Shown here piece after piece: positions 22,247-34,707 of a DNA stretch of 64,000 bases. How positions within the stretch are numbered: the first letter of the stretch is position 1; every line of letters starts with the position of its first letter. A program made the position numbers and the translations under genes. Origin of the DNA: Craterostigma plantagineum (lineage: Eukaryota; Streptophyta; Magnoliopsida; Lamiales; Linderniaceae); contig JAPQWV010000028.1 of NCBI GenBank assembly GCA_027422505.1, positions 7,034,001 through 7,098,000 on the forward strand. Direction: 5' to 3'. The notes beneath the pieces are model-generated. The model saw only the letters and a list, made by a program, of their open reading frames with translations, did not search any database and was not told the origin of the DNA.

Positions 22247-23707
22247 TCAATCACTCATTTGCATCTTAAGAAACTCCAACTCCATCTCCAAATCAAACCT
22301 CTTCTTCTTCTCATTCTCCAACTCCAACCTCAGCCTCTCATAACCATCTTCTCCGCCGCCCCTAATAATTTCAAGACTATTCTCATCTTCTCCGCCGCCG
22401 CCGAGCGAAGAAATCACTTTCACCACTTCCCTTCTCTGCTCATCCAAACTCTTCTTAAGCGCAATCAATCCCTCCAACACCACCTCGTTGTTGTTACATC
22501 CTCGAACAACCTTCTCATTCCTCATCGCAATGGGCCCCGAGGAATTCGACCCTTCTTCAGAAGAGCCCATAAAATTTCCCTTGCGATCCTCCGACGATGG
22601 AAAAACTGGGTCCAACTCGAACCCTTCGACGTTAAAGTTCCACCCGCTAATCCTTCTCTGCTTACTACCAACCCTTCTCCCCGCCACGTCATCATCATCC
22701 CCGTCATCATCTTCATCGTCGTCACCACTAACCCCAGACAACAACCTAAATCTATTCTCCACGCTGGGCAATCCCTGCAATAAATTCCTAACGAGGTAGT
22801 CCTGGCTCTTACAGTTCTTGAAGAAGGAGTGCTTCATAAGCTTATCTGCGGAGGGCCTCTTCGACGGGTCTTGGTCGAGGCAAAGCCCGACCATGTCCTT
22901 AAAAGCCCGCGAAAACTTCTTCTTACTCTTCGAATCATGGCCCTTATCGTAATGGTCAGAAAACCTAAACCTCTTTGTGATCTTCATCACTAACGATTTC
23001 GAAGGAGGAAGGTGAGACAAGGGCGGCCTTCCATGGGCCAGTTCTAGGGCTGTGATTCCAAAGGACCATATATCTGCCTTATAGCTATAGCCCGTGTGAG
23101 AGTGGATAACCTCGGGCGCCATCCAATAGGGCGTCCCCGCAATATCGGTGAGCATCAAAGAAGAAGTGCTCCACAATTCGTAGATCGAAGCCGAGACTCC
23201 AAAATCGGCGAGCTTTACGAAGCCATTCGAGTCGACTAAGATATTACCAGCCTTTATGTCTCGGTGTAGGTGGCCTTGGCCATGGAGGTAAGAGAGGGCG
23301 TTGAGGACTTCCTTGAGTACTATGGAGATGCATGGCTCGGTTAGCCCGTCGGGGTAAGAAGAGGACATTATGGACTGTAATGAGCCGCACGACATGAATG
23401 GCATGACGACCCAAAGTTGGTTCTTTACGGTGAATGAGCAGTGGGCTTTGCATATGTTGGGATGGCTCAGTAGGGTTAGGGTTTTGGCCTCTCTGCGTAC
23501 GTTTTCGAGGTCCGAGCGGGTCTTTTCGAGGTTGATGGCTTTGATGGCGATGGGGATGGAGTTTAGTGGGATGCAAAGGGCTTTGTAGACTTTTGCGCTG
23601 ACGCCTTCGCCGATTAGGTTGAGGAGTTTGTAGGAGTTCGAGTCGAGTGGGTAATTGTTGTTGATGTTGTTTTCTTCTTGTTTGTCTATGTGGTGAAGGG
23701 AAGACAT
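22247..23707 (-). CDS. BLUS1: Ste20/GCK-type Ser/Thr kinase, BLUS1-like
   Basis: A single-exon 486-residue kinase. The kinase domain spans about residues 27-296, with glycine loop [10 protein letters not shown] (33-42), catalytic Lys56 in IAIK, HRD with Asp150, DFG with Asp168, and the activation segment [10 protein letters not shown] (191-200). A very acidic stretch follows (328-340), then RRISGWNF near Ser354, and the last ~50 residues are a charged, leucine-rich predicted coiled coil. Length, missing introns and the RRISGW region fit plant BLUS1. In guard cells BLUS1 is phosphorylated by phototropins (Ser348 in Arabidopsis) and relays blue light to the plasma-membrane H+-ATPase for stomatal opening. 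Equating Ser354 with Ser348 is inference. The close SIK/GCK relatives are the main alternative. The start is the first Met of the open frame. Confidence 0.85.
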   Translation of the reverse strand: MSSLHHIDKQEENNINNNYPLDSNSYKLLNLIGEGVSAKVYKALCIPLNSIPIAIKAINLEKTRSDLENVRREAKTLTLLSHPNICKAHCSFTVKNQLWVVMPFMSCGSLQSIMSSSYPDGLTEPCISIVLKEVLNALSYLHGQGHLHRDIKAGNILVDSNGFVKLADFGVSASIYELWSTSSLMLTDIAGTPYWMAPEVIHSHTGYSYKADIWSFGITALELAHGRPPLSHLPPSKSLVMKITKRFRFSDHYDKGHDSKSKKKFSRAFKDMVGLCLDQDPSKRPSADKLMKHSFFKNCKSQDYLVRNLLQGLPSVENRFRLLSGVSGDDDEDDDGDDDDVAGRRVGSKQRRISGWNFNVEGFELDPVFPSSEDRKGNFMGSSEEGSNSSGPIAMRNEKVVRGCNNNEVVLEGLIALKKSLDEQRREVVKVISSLGGGGEDENSLEIIRGGGEDGYERLRLELENEKKKRFDLEMELEFLKMQMSD

Positions 23708-24936
23708 TGGTAATTGTAAGGGAAATTAGTGTGGCTTTGAGTTCTTCCTTTGAGATGTTTATTAGGGTTTTGAGTGCAAGAATATGGTGTGTATTTATTG
23801 ATGTACCGTGAAGAAGATGAGATAAAAAAAAGGGGTTTGAAATAGGGGGAAATTATGATAAGGTGGGGGAGGGCTGGCATGAGTTTTCCGTGACAGCTTT
23901 GATGAATGGAGCTTTCTTAGATTCATCAATGGTGATGTTTTCCGTATAGAAGGTGGGGTTTGATTCATGTGATTTTTTCAACCGTTTTTTCATTTCTTAG
24001 TCTGATTTAATTTATAGTAAAGAGATACGTGGCGATTAAGGGTTTGATAAAAGCACATTCCTGACATAAATATATATTATTTTGGTGAATTTTTTCTATA
24101 TAAGGCAGTGTTCAGTGTACGTCAAGAGATGCTTGTGAAGCAAATAGAGAGAAAGCGAAACCTAGAATGGAGAAGAAATAGGACAAACAAAAGGTTGTAT
24201 GCAAAGAACCACAACTTCAACAATATAATTTATTAATGAATAGAATACTACTGTTTCTCTGCTAGAAAATTAGATCAATTGTGCCCTTCGCAGTTGATGG
24301 CCGGGAACAAAACCGTATTGAGATTAATCTCACATCTAGAAACTAACTTTCCCTACTCAATACGTAAAAAATCAAATATGCCTCCCCTCTCAATTTAACA
24401 TGGTATCAGAATAGTTCGATTTTGCATTTTATCACGCTTATTGACTCAGAGCCACTCTATTTTATGTCCACATGGTACATAGCCTTTGAACCGTACCAAG
24501 GCGTATTGAGATTATTTATCATACTTCAGCTAACTATCACCCGAGTCAATATATAAATCAAAGAGGTCTCTCCTGGTATCACCAATCGGGTTTCAATTTA
24601 ACAAAAATAAAGATGAAACCCCGATTTATATGTTGGACTATGACCTTTGATACATCCTTGAACAATTACTCATCAGTACTGCTCGTCTATCTCCATTAGA
24701 ATAAGTGATTAAACTCGCAAATTTGTAAGAAAATAATTCTCTCTATCTTGGAGCCTTGAAAGAAAGATCCTTTTGAAAAAATTTTCTATGTGAATTTGTA
24801 ACATTATAGTAAAAATGGATTGGTCTTACCTATCTAATAATTTAGAATAGAATATCAACAACTCAGGGATTTTTATCTTCGAAACCCATTGGAAGGAGCA
24901 TTGCAAGAGAAATCATAGAGAAATGATCGAATCTTC
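23708..24936. other. Kinase upstream region and decayed LTR-like sequence
   Basis: The first few hundred bases would hold the kinase promoter and 5' leader (minus strand). At 24402 the plus strand reads TGGTATCAGAATAG just after AATTTAACA, like a worn retrotransposon primer site at an LTR edge. Two diverged repeats containing CGTATTGAGATTA lie at about 24320 and 24500. Boundaries could not be fixed. Confidence 0.35.
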
Positions 24937-25760
24937 CACTACAAAAAAAAAAACAAAAACACGCCTAGCGACTACAAATATTAGCCGCTAAACTGATATA
25001 TCAGTCGCGATCGCTAAACTAAATTAGCGACTACATCAGCGACTACTAAGCGTAGTCGCTAAAGCCATTGTCGCTGATTGGATGTGGTCGCTAATCAGTC
25101 GCTAAGTAGCGACTAACCGCAACCACAATTCTCTAGTCGCTAATTTGCGACTGCACCGCGACAAATACTTTGTAGTCGCTATTTTGGCGACTAAAGTTGT
25201 GGTCAGAAAACTCCGACTACACTTGTGGTCGCTGGTTTGCATCCTGCAGCTATTTGCTGATCGCTGAAGCTCAATTTTGTAGTCGTGGATTGGTAATTTG
25301 TAGTCGCTATCTTAGTCGCTAATCACCAATTTTCTGCATTTAATTAATTATTTTACAAATAAATTATATATAAATATAAAAATTATAAATACACACGAAA
25401 AAAAGATCCATTCGATAATCCAAAAGTCGAATACAAGAAAATAAATTCAAACGGGAATAAAACAGTCGAATAAATGCCAATAAAGTCGCCAACATCAAAT
25501 AAGAAGTTCGACACAAATCTAAGAACTACGCCAAACCGTGGCCGGATACCCCGTCCGGAAAGTCGTCGTGGCGTTGAACATTTATGTTCAGTGACGCCGC
25601 TGCAGCACATGTCTGCATGTCATCCACAAGATTCGACTCGACTGCGTCAGAACCACGCGACTCATTACGGACGCCCGCTGCTTCAAGTCGTGCCTCGAGC
25701 TCATTGCATTTTCTCTCCACCGCTTCAAGCCGCGCCTTCGTCGCTACCAACAACTCTTGC
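24937..25760. mobile_element. CACTA transposon fragment (one terminus)
   Basis: It starts CACTACAAAAAAAAAAAC, the plant CACTA terminus. About 380 bases of subterminal repeats follow in both orientations, built of TAGCGACTAC and GTAGTCGCTA. These resemble the transposase-binding subterminal arrays of En/Spm elements. A coding remnant follows at 25526-25753. No inverted second CACTA end was found in the window, so it is truncated. Confidence 0.75.
25526..25753 (-). pseudogene. CACTA transposase C-terminal remnant (coiled coil)
   Basis: The minus strand encodes a short Leu/Glu/Arg/Ala-rich segment (ATKARLEAVERKCNELEARL) that would form a coiled coil. Position just inside a CACTA end and the character match the C-terminal tail of plant Ptta/En/Spm-type proteins. 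Only about 75 residues remain, so family assignment is by context. Confidence 0.5.
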
Positions 25761-26304
25761 GTCTGGATGTGAAGGTGCTCGAAAATTGGTCAAATGTTTT
25801 ATTTATTTATTTATTTTTATCCTTTTACTGGATGTGAAGGAAGAATATAGTGATAAATTAATTAATGTCTTTAAAGAATAAATTAAAATTTATTCCATGA
25901 TAAAATATTCAAATATTACAATAAATTGAATAATGGGCATAATACATTTAGGTCTATGCCCAATTATAGTTCATCCTCGTATGACATTACTCAGGAGAAT
26001 TCTCACATGTGTGACATCCCAAGTCCACGACGCAGAATACAATAAAAGAAGTATTCTAGGGAATTCGAACTCGTAACGTCCATCGATGTCATAATGTGAC
26101 CACTTAACGTTCCATCAGATACGGATTCAAATAATGAAATATGGTTTTATGGTCACCTTTCCTTTCACCAAATCACCATCCATATAAACTTTAAGAGAAG
26201 ACAACATATGGAATACACTAAATTGCATACAGCTTCTAACCTAACCTGTATATCCATTCCAAGATTCAATCAACCTCGAACGAACCTAAACCCTCCTTAG
26301 TTAG
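25761..26304. other. Spacer, no gene seen
   Basis: AT-rich sequence with no coding signal. The last 200 bases probably include the 3' untranslated region of the RRM-like gene ending at 26305. Confidence 0.4.
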
Positions 26305-28951
26305 CTAAGCCTTGAAAGCTCTGTGTAAGAAGTCGTGCTGTGTGGAGGCAAAGTCGTACGTGTTTGGTACCTGAATCACCTTACGCAATAAAGACCGAGC
26401 AGTAGCTTCCACATGCTCTCGTCCCTCTCTATCCAGCCATAGAGCTAATAACACGTCCGTTGGAAACCATGGGGCGGGCTCCACCTTTAATATCCTACCT
26501 TCCAATTCGTACCCATTCAATCTGAGAAAAATAAAAAAAGAAACCCATAAAATTTAACTTCTCTCGACATATCTTCGATGAATCTAACAGTGGTATGGCA
26601 GAAAGAAAAAGAAGCATCTTTCCTCGTACTATATAAGGATAAGGAATCACCTGTTTATTATGGTTAGCATGTTTGGCCACTCATCGAGTGCAAAGTTAAC
26701 GTCAAGGATACCGCCAGATCGTTGGGCGATCGATCTAATCTTACCCAGTGATTTACACAGTTCAACTGTTTGAAAGCGAATGGGTTCTGCTTCCATGAAC
26801 CTGACAATTGTGGTTCGAGGGGAATCGATCCTTAGAATTCTCAAGTTCTTCCCCATGACATTGATGGACTGTTCCCCGAGAGCTTTTTCTTTGCCGAGTT
26901 CTGTCTGTAATAAGAGAAAGATTCATACATGAGCGCAAATGTAAGCATTACGAGCGCCTAAAAGGTACATACACATGTATGGATGCTTATTACCTCGAAT
27001 TCCACATACGCCGCAGAATAATTGGACCCGAAGAAGCAACCAGACACTTTGCTCTCACAGAAGGCGAAAGCTTCTTTGAGATGAGCTGTGGTTATCTCAT
27101 GAGACAATCCTTCTAGCTTGACTGTCCTTGCTGGGAATTTTATTAAAGCAGCGGGGGCTAAAGGGTCGCCCAACAACCTAGGAGGGGCGGTAACATTTGG
27201 AAGTGAAGTGTCAGGTTTTAACATCACTATAGAACCACCACGTTGTTTAAATCCTTCTTCAACGTTTTTTCCCTGAATCAAAACAGAAAAGCAGAAGATA
27301 GATCGCATAGCCCAGCAAAATCACCGCCTTTTTTTTTCCAAATGAAAAGGAAAAGGACAATAAAAACTGACCTTGAAATAAACGTGGGCAGCTCTGAGTG
27401 AAGGCCCGCTGCAACTCACAAAATCCACATTGGAAATCCTTCTCTCTCGCCCAAGTAACTCCTCTATGGTCCTCATGGTTGAAGAGCTATCAAGGAACCA
27501 TAAAGTTACTTTGTTTTCCTTGGATTCTTCCCTAACTCTGACTACTTCTTCCACCTGCTTTCGCTTCTTTAAATTTGGATAGGATGGAGCGTCCTCCCCA
27601 TGATCGCAAAGATCAGTAGCTGCCTCAGAGGCTGCATTTTCATGAGGTCTAATAGAGCCAGTCAAGCCCCTCATATCTGAATGGCTATTCATATCCGTCC
27701 CACACAATTTCTCTTCATGCTCTAGAGATTGAAAAGAAGATATTGTGGTCTTCGGCTTCACAATATCATCTTCAGCTTCTTCAGGAACTGATTCTACAGA
27801 AGACTCTTTAAGATCATCAGATTCATCTTGTGAGCTATGGGAGAAAGAAGACGATTCTACTCCTTCAAGCATTTGAATTAGATGCCCCAGTGAATTGGGT
27901 CCACGTTGTAATGTAGGAAACTCTTTCTCCAACTCACCATCTTGTGGGCGCTGTTTTTGCTCGCCGTGCAACAAGTTGGTGAATTGCGACATTATATTTA
28001 TGTCCTTTGGATTTGCAAATTTTGCACAACTCAAGATTGCATCTGAGAGCTTTTGTGTATAATTGTTTTCCTCATATTGGTTATGAAATACATTGTTTAA
28101 TCTTTTAGCGTGACTCGAGCCACTATATGCAGCCGATTCCTTCTTAACCTGTGCTCCATCTGAAAACTCGGATACTGTCTCGTCCTTAACATGGGTTACC
28201 ATCTGATCGTTCTTTGGCTCCCTGCAATAGATAGGATAGTTAACTTTTCATCGTGCAACTAGAGCCAGTATAAGCTGCCAATGTCTTCCTAACAAATGCT
28301 GCAAACTAAAGTCTTTTGTTTCAGAAGGCATAGAGATCAAAGGCATATTAAAATGAGCAAAGGGTTTACGAGAAACAAACCATAGAACTGGAAATAAAGC
28401 AGAAGAATATTTTTGTACATGAACATGTAGGGAGAAAGAGGCAAGATTTATAGCACTAACAGAACAATCAAACCTTTTTTATCAACCGTGTTTTTGTACC
28501 ATCATCATTGGATCATTTCACGCTCACAAACAAATCAATCACTCAACTAACCTCTTCGTTATTTTCTCAATCTCCTTTGACATTCCAAGATTCTAATCGG
28601 ATTTAGCATCAAACCAAAATCCACAACAAATATCTACTGTCTAGTTTCCATTATGTGTAGACCGATTAAGTGAAAGCTGGTATACATATCAGCGCACACT
28701 AGTTGCCTATAACAATCGCTGGTAGATTCATAATCTTCATATGATGAACTTCCCGTTACATAGAAAGAGAAACCCAGAATCACGAACATACATATAGTTG
28801 GAATAAAAAAACAAAAATAATGTTACTCTTTCACCAGTGGCTCATCAATCGCCATTTGTGTTTCCTCTTCACCAACATCCTTCATCAGCTGAGTTTCTCT
28901 ATCGACTCCTCCATTCGAACAAAATGATTCACATTGTCTTGACAATATCAT
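26305..28951 (-). CDS. Uncharacterised nuclear-type protein with RRM-like folds
   Basis: Five coding exons fit with GT-AG borders and unbroken frame: 28951-28827, 28221-27372, 27272-26994, 26904-26651 and 26521-26305, giving 574 residues. The first half is acidic, Ser-rich and probably disordered, with repeated VKDE/VKEE words. Three RRM-like units follow: about residues 275-330 (VTLWFLDSSS...AAHVYFK), 360-440 (RTVKLEGLSHEITTAHLKEAF...AAYVEFE) and the C-terminal part ending LNGYELEGRILKVEP, a typical last RRM strand. The canonical RNP aromatic residues are only partly present, so RNA binding is a guess. A short charged tail follows. I do not recognise a named family. The start is the first Met of the first coding exon; an extra upstream exon is possible. 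It faces the neuroguidin gene across about 660 bases. Confidence 0.75.
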
Positions 28952-29610
28952 CGGAAACCCTGTGACGAAGACAAGAATAATACCGATCGATTATGTCCCA
29001 AAATGGAAAAATACATAAATGAGCATTTCTGAAATAAATTTTACTTTGAAAAAAAAAAGGAAATAAATTTTACTTAATCTGCAGAATCGAAAGGGTACTT
29101 GGAGCTGAAGAAGACGAGAGAGGGCCATCTTTGAGAATGGAGTGTAGCCAAAGGGCTTTTCAGTGGTTTATTGTTGGAAAACTCAAATGACATAAATAAC
29201 CCCAAAATGATAGTAAGTATGTATGTCTTATTACTTGGGCTCTTGTACGTGGCCCATTTATCATAAACAGTGCCAATAGTAATACCCAAATGCTATAAAA
29301 CCCTAATCAAAGAGCATATCGAGATTGGTTGAACTTCGTACTTCTCGTTTCCAATTCAATCAATTTGGCTTTGGCACCTCCTTCGTTGACCGAGTTATTC
29401 AACTGTGTAAGTTCTGCTTCTCTGTTGTCTTTTGTTGTGGAGTTTCACATTTGCATATAATTTAACACGACATGGTTATTTCTTGCTGGATTTTGCGTTT
29501 TACCTTCAGTAAGGTAGTTTATGTCTATCTTCGCTAGAACTCTCTTAGTTGAATCGTCTCTTTTTTTTATCCTTTTAATTCTCCGGGTTTCTATTCTCAG
29601 GCACGGCAAT
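28952..29610. promoter_or_regulatory. Divergent intergenic region with 5' leaders
   Basis: Two genes start outward from here (RRM-like at 28951 minus, neuroguidin at 29611 plus). On the plus side a leader exon seems to end at about 29406 (GTGTAAGTTCTGC) with an acceptor CTCAG at 29596-29600, a 5' untranslated intron. Shared promoter use is inference. Confidence 0.5.
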
Positions 29611-31878
29611 ATGCAAGACTCCGGGGAAGTTCCCGGATATGATGAAATTGCCAGGTATACATAACACTTTTGAAGTTATTTTAAATCATGTTATTCGAAG
29701 TTACAATCCTTTCAATCGATTTCCTCAGGGAAGCTCCTCAGTTGGTTGTGGTTTTGAAGGAAATGAAAGAGGGTTTGGATACTGTGAGAAACAAAATACA
29801 GGCTTTGACTTCTAAGGTGAGACCACGTGTAATTGCTTATTGCGTGTGCATTGGGAATTATGTGATGTTTATTTTTCACCTAAATCATTATTGATTTCAT
29901 GTTTTCCTATATAGCTTAGCTGTTATTGTAAGATGTTCCCTGATTTGGATACTGTGAGAAACATGTTTTCATGTTTTTTGATAGCACTCAGTTGTCTATA
30001 TGAACTAGATGAGCCAGCGTTGTATTGGCTTATCTGTGCAACATTATGTTAATATAGCTACAATTCTCGTGGACTTTCTTTTGTCATATTTACTTTATTT
30101 ACTAGATTTGTTACTTCGCCGTGCAGGTGAAAGCAAACAATTTCCCAACATCAGAAGGGATAAGCTACCTAGAGGTTAAACACTTGCTACTCCTTAATTA
30201 TTGCCAGTCACTTGTCTACTTTCTACTACGCAAGGCTAAAGGGCTATCAATTCAAGGCCATCCAGAGTCTTGTTGAGATGAGGTTATTTTTGGAAAAGGT
30301 ATATAAATACGTATCTACATCTTGATTTTTTAATTGAGGCAAACTGGCAAAGGTCGTGGACTAAATACATACGTGCGCTTATTGTCGTTTACAGTATCTT
30401 TGGATGTTGATCTGATCTTCCCTTGTTTAATGTAGATTCGGCCGATTGATAAGAAACTTCAATACCAAATTCAAAAGCTGACGAATAATACAACAGTTGA
30501 GAAACAGAAAGATGCAGTCGAGAAGGAGGCAAATGATTCTCAGAAGTCCGAAGACTTGCTTAAATATCGCCCCAATCCGGACCTTCTTGTTAGCAAAGTA
30601 AATCCGGCTGAAGAGGTGAGCTCAACCACTGTCATTGAGAAATTTCTCGTGACTATAGCTATAGTATTCGATCAATCTTTTCTCAACTTCTCTGATTTAT
30701 TGGTTTTTAATATTTTCATAGTCAGGCGTTGAAATTAAGGAATCTAAATATGATATCTTCTTAAATCCAACTATTAAACTTCTTTTTCAGGAAGGTGGAG
30801 GTGTGTACAAACCCCCCAAATTCGCTCCATCGTCTATGGATGATAGTAAGACTGCAAGACAAGAGAGAAACGCCCTGAGAAAAGAACAAGGTGCTCTGCG
30901 ACAAGCGAAGGACAGACCGTATTTTAGGGAGTTGATGGAGGATCTTGAGGGAAGACCCGAAGAGGTTTGTGGATGGATTGAGAATGTCCTTTTTCTGGTC
31001 TTTGAAATAATTTCCCCTTTGTAATCCATTACTGAACTGCAAAGCAATATAGGTTAGGGAACACATTGGACCTGATAGCAGGGACATGATGAGATACATT
31101 TCAAAGATGGAAGAGCGTGAACGACAAGAAGAAGAATTCTTCACTCGCGCCCCTCTTACCAAGGCCGATAAAGCCAAGATGAAACAGCTGAAGAAGCCTA
31201 GGAATGGGTAAGTCCCTCTTCTTGTAGCATTGTTAGTACTTTCTTATTATGGTTTGAGTTACACTCATGCATTACTTCTATTCTTTTTCCTCTTTTGTTT
31301 TGGGATGTCAACATGCCGATATGCTAATGAGGCTTCTCTTCATTGATACCAGGTTACTTGGGCTGACAGAAAGTTTCTTTGACGAGATAAAGAATTTACC
31401 TATAGATGGGATAAGGAATGAGCAACCAGCGAGCTTTAATAACAATGAGAATTTCGGAGGGAGAAAATTCAGGAAACGCAAGGTATATATGTCTTTGAAT
31501 ATATCTATCTGCATACTTGCACATGTTCATGCGCATGCTTACGTAATCACCAACCCGTCAGTGTATCTGAGGTGGAAACTTGTTTAAAACGTGATTTTCT
31601 AGCAAGGGAAGCTGATGGGAATCAAAATCCTTGTGTTGTGTGAGAAGAACAGTACTGTCCGATACCGTTTTAGCTTTAGCTCACATTGAAAAGTGAGTGA
31701 AAAAGTTATCTGAACTGTGGGCGATTAATCAAAACCTACCAAAGAAGGATTTAGGAGTTTATTAGAATCCCACATAATCTGAACTTGATTGTCCCTTCAG
31801 TGCTGGAAATAAATATAAACCATTGCACGCATCAGATTGATTTACTTGGTGAATGGCTATTTACAGCGGAAGCATTGA
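29611..31878 (+). CDS. NGDN: Neuroguidin/Lcp5 homologue (Sas10/C1D family), lesion in one exon
   Basis: Exons with good borders: 29611-29654, 29729-29816, 30127-30298, 30436-30615, 30791-30964, 31053-31207, 31353-31482, 31867-31878. The protein has the Sas10/C1D N-terminal helical region (EAPQLVVVLKEMKEGLDTVR), then KYRPNPDLL and YKPPKFAP, and a basic C-terminus RKFRKRKRKH. Neuroguidin/Lcp5 acts in the U3 snoRNP/small-subunit processome in the nucleolus. Exon 30127-30298 encodes the conserved HLLLLNYCQSLVYFLLRKAK helix, but its frame breaks near 30262 and meets TGA at 30274; the frame resuming at 30266 (SLVEMRLFLEK) matches the family. An 8-bp deletion would explain this. Alternatively a 91-base intron from 30175 (GTTAAAC) to 30265 restores frame but removes the helix. 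All other exons look intact. Confidence 0.85.
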
Positions 31879-32585
31879 GCCCGAGAAGACAACCAGCCGA
31901 TGATGAAGATGATGCACAAGAAAATTTCAGAAAAAGAGATTTATGGTATTTATAATTATACTTATTTACTACAGCTCTGGGCTTGGTCGCTTTATTGCAT
32001 GAGGTTCATCCCTATTCTATTGTGCTGCTTATTATCGACGACGACAACTCGTAGCTCGAACTTGTACTTGATCATGTGTGATCATTTTTCTCGTCTTTTA
32101 TCTATGACTTTTTTTCGCACCTTATAAGAGAGTATCAATAGTGTTATTTTTAATAGTGCTATTACAAAACTAGATAACTTTTTCACCCTACAAAACTAAT
32201 AAAACTTTTTCAATTTAATTATTGTTAGTATTTTCAGTTTCATCACAATTCTTTTTACTGTTACTTTTTTTCATCATAATTATCACAAATTCTCAACATA
32301 ATTATCAGTAATTAAATTTCTAACCATAATCTTTCTTAACGCTCCATAAACTATAAAATCTCATATTTCCATCATAGTAATTCCATACTAAGATTTAGTA
32401 TCGAAGATATAAATAAGAAAATAAGATCCAAATATAACATAAGTCAAAATCAGTAAGAAATGTAATCCATTTTATAAACTTGATATAAGCAAAGAAAGGA
32501 GATAGACCGCCTAAAAAAAGAACGACACTTTTGGCCTGAAAAAGTCCACCTTTTATATAGTCATTGGGATAGAAAAGCTACAAAA
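31879..32585. other. 3' flank and AT-rich spacer
   Basis: This probably holds the 3' untranslated region of the neuroguidin gene. No other feature is visible. Confidence 0.4.
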
Positions 32586-32941
32586 CATTATGTTCGTCCA
32601 TACAACACAATTACTATGACCGCGACTGTTACCACTCCAGGTAAGCCATGTCGTCGTCCTCGAGTTCACCATGTCAATCTAAAAGACCTTTCTTGTACAT
32701 GTGGCAATTGGTTAGTTTACAAGCTTCCATGTTCACATGCAATGCAAGGAAATAATAATATTATTATTATATTATTATTAATGTTATTATTATTATTGAG
32801 TAGTTGTTGTTTAATTCATGTTGCTATATTTTCTTTCAGGTTTGCAAGCACTTTAAAGTCGATCCGTGTGAATATGTTCCAGATGATTTTAGAATTGAGA
32901 TTTTGGAGATAACATATTCTTATCAGTTTGAGTGTCCATAA
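32586..32941 (+). pseudogene. Mutator-like transposase SWIM zinc-finger remnant
   Basis: The plus strand encodes CTCGNWLVYKLPCSHAM at about 32694-32745. After an AT-rich (TTATTA)n gap with an acceptor at 32838-32839 it resumes with VCKHFKVDPCEYVPDDFR and stops at 32939. A CxC...CxH SWIM finger followed by this tail is the C-terminus of plant MuDR transposases. No DDE domain or terminal repeats remain. The gap lacks a proper 5' splice site. Confidence 0.75.
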
Positions 32942-33233
32942 GAGGAGTCACGTTGAAGTGCTCCTTTTCATCTAGTATATGATTCTTATTTACGTCCACA
33001 GAGAAAGGTCGGACGCAAGCGATCATGAAGATATCCATGTGAAATGTATCGAATGTCTCACAAGAAAAACGCAAGGAAAACTATGATGAGTTATGATAAA
33101 TTTTTTTAGAAGTTGATTTTTGTTGAATAATACTTATTTGAATATTCTATGGATTATTACAAGTTTTCTTGAGTTTTTTTGTTTGTTAATGCTTTAGATA
33201 ATATTTCTTAATATATATGCCAAGATGAAGAAT

Positions 33234-33360
33234 TAGAGCTGTCAAATTGGCGGGGCGGGGCGGCCCGCTGCCCGCCAAAGCCCGCCGTTTGGCGGGGCGG
33301 GGCGGGCCCTAAAAATAGGAGCCCGCCCCGCCCTGCGGCGGGCCAGGCCCGCCCATTTTA
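33234..33360. mobile_element. GC-rich hAT-like MITE, left part
   Basis: It starts TAGAGCTGTCAAATTGGCGG, then has GCCCGCTGCCCGCC and CCCGCCCCGCCC words like the copies at 16548 and 54692. The matching right terminus was not found in the AT-rich sequence that follows, so it is probably truncated. Confidence 0.6.
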
Positions 33361-33843
33361 ATAAATAATTAATATTATTTAATCTAATTTAAAACTTTTA
33401 ATTTATTAATAATTTATTATTAATTAGTGAATTTATTAAAAAAATTAGATAGAAATATGCAATTAATTATTTATTAATTAATAAACATGATAATAATTAG
33501 ATGATTTATTAATTAAATATCTAATTAATTTAATATTTATTATAGATTTAGTATATATTATGACTACTTTTAATAAATAAAATGAGAAAATCAACAATAC
33601 TAATTGTCCGATAGCACTGAATTATCCGCCTGCAATAAGTGCATGAGCTGCCTTTGTCTGCCCCTACAAATAACCAAAAATAATCTCTCCTTACCAATAA
33701 TGTGGGGAACCAACGTATCATCTACCTTTGTATTTTTCCATGCAATCGCAAACCTAATTCACACTCTCACTCAATCACTCCCCTTATATGTACATTCGCG
33801 TTCAACATAACTAAAGAAACACCTAAACTTCCACCACTATACT

Positions 33844-34707
33844 ATGCCTCGCCTTACCATCTTCCACGCGGTTTTCTTCCTCGCTCTCCTCGCTAACCAA
33901 GCCTGTAGCATCTACGTCGACCCCGCCCGACCCATATCCAGGCCCGCAACCGACCCGACCCGTGCCCCGGAATTCGCTCGGTGGCTCGTTTTCGAAGGCT
34001 CGTGGGGCGTCCTCACCACGCTCGACCCGAAGGGCGGGAAACCCTTTGGTAATGTAGCTTCCTACAGCGATGGAGGCACTGGGATTCCTTATTTCTACCT
34101 TACGACTACCCTCGATCCCACGGGCGTATTCGCTCTGAAAAACTCGACTTCTTCGTTCACCTTGAGCGAGTATTCGTTGGACTCGTTTGACCGTTCGGTT
34201 GACCCGCAGAGTCCCTTTTGTTCGAAAATCACCTTGTCTGGTCAGGTAATAAATAAGCCTATATGTATATATTATATATATATTTATTTATATTTACGTT
34301 TTCGGTGTTGTTGGGTTGTTATTGTAACATATTTACTAACTAGGGTTTTCTTTGTATCGAATTTCGTTATATATACGCAGCTGATCATAGTGGAAGATGC
34401 TGAAGAAGTTAGGTTTGCTGAGGGGACGCTCTTTGCAAAGCACCCTTCTTTGGCTGGTAATGACAAAGCAAGCTCTTTTTGAATTTCAGCTCGGTGTTAT
34501 TCCGACATATTTTTCCAAAAATGGTTTTTATTACGATTAAATCATTTCGTGTATTAGTTTTACGGTTAATCACATGCAGGCTGGCCTAAGAAACAGGGTT
34601 CTTTCCGAGCATTTAAACTGGTGATCGAAGATATTTTCTTGGTTAATGCTCCTTCGCCTGCAAAGTCTGTCGGCCTCAAGCAGTACTTTGATCGGCCAAG
34701 AATATAA
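33844..34707 (+). CDS. CREG1: CREG-like secreted/lysosomal-type protein
   Basis: Three exons: 33844-34245, 34381-34456 and 34580-34707, giving 201 residues with consistent phases. A signal peptide is evident at residues 1-22 (hydrophobic FHAVFFLALLA, cleavage near ACS/IY). The rest is the CREG domain, an FMN-binding split-barrel fold related to pyridoxamine 5'-phosphate oxidase: ARWLVFEGSWGVLTTL, a GTGIPYFYLTTTLDPT strand-turn, SPFCSKITLSGQ, and FKLVIEDIFLVN near the C-terminus. Animal CREG1 is a lysosomal/secreted glycoprotein without known catalysis; plant members are little studied. The tail ends FDRPRI instead of the more usual WYGG-containing end, so the C-terminus has diverged. It is transcribed toward DRT102, with about 590 bases between stop codons. 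Confidence 0.88.

Noticed and set aside
22259..22783. 174-residue plus-strand frame opposite the kinase
   Set aside because: It is the antisense shadow of the conserved kinase gene.
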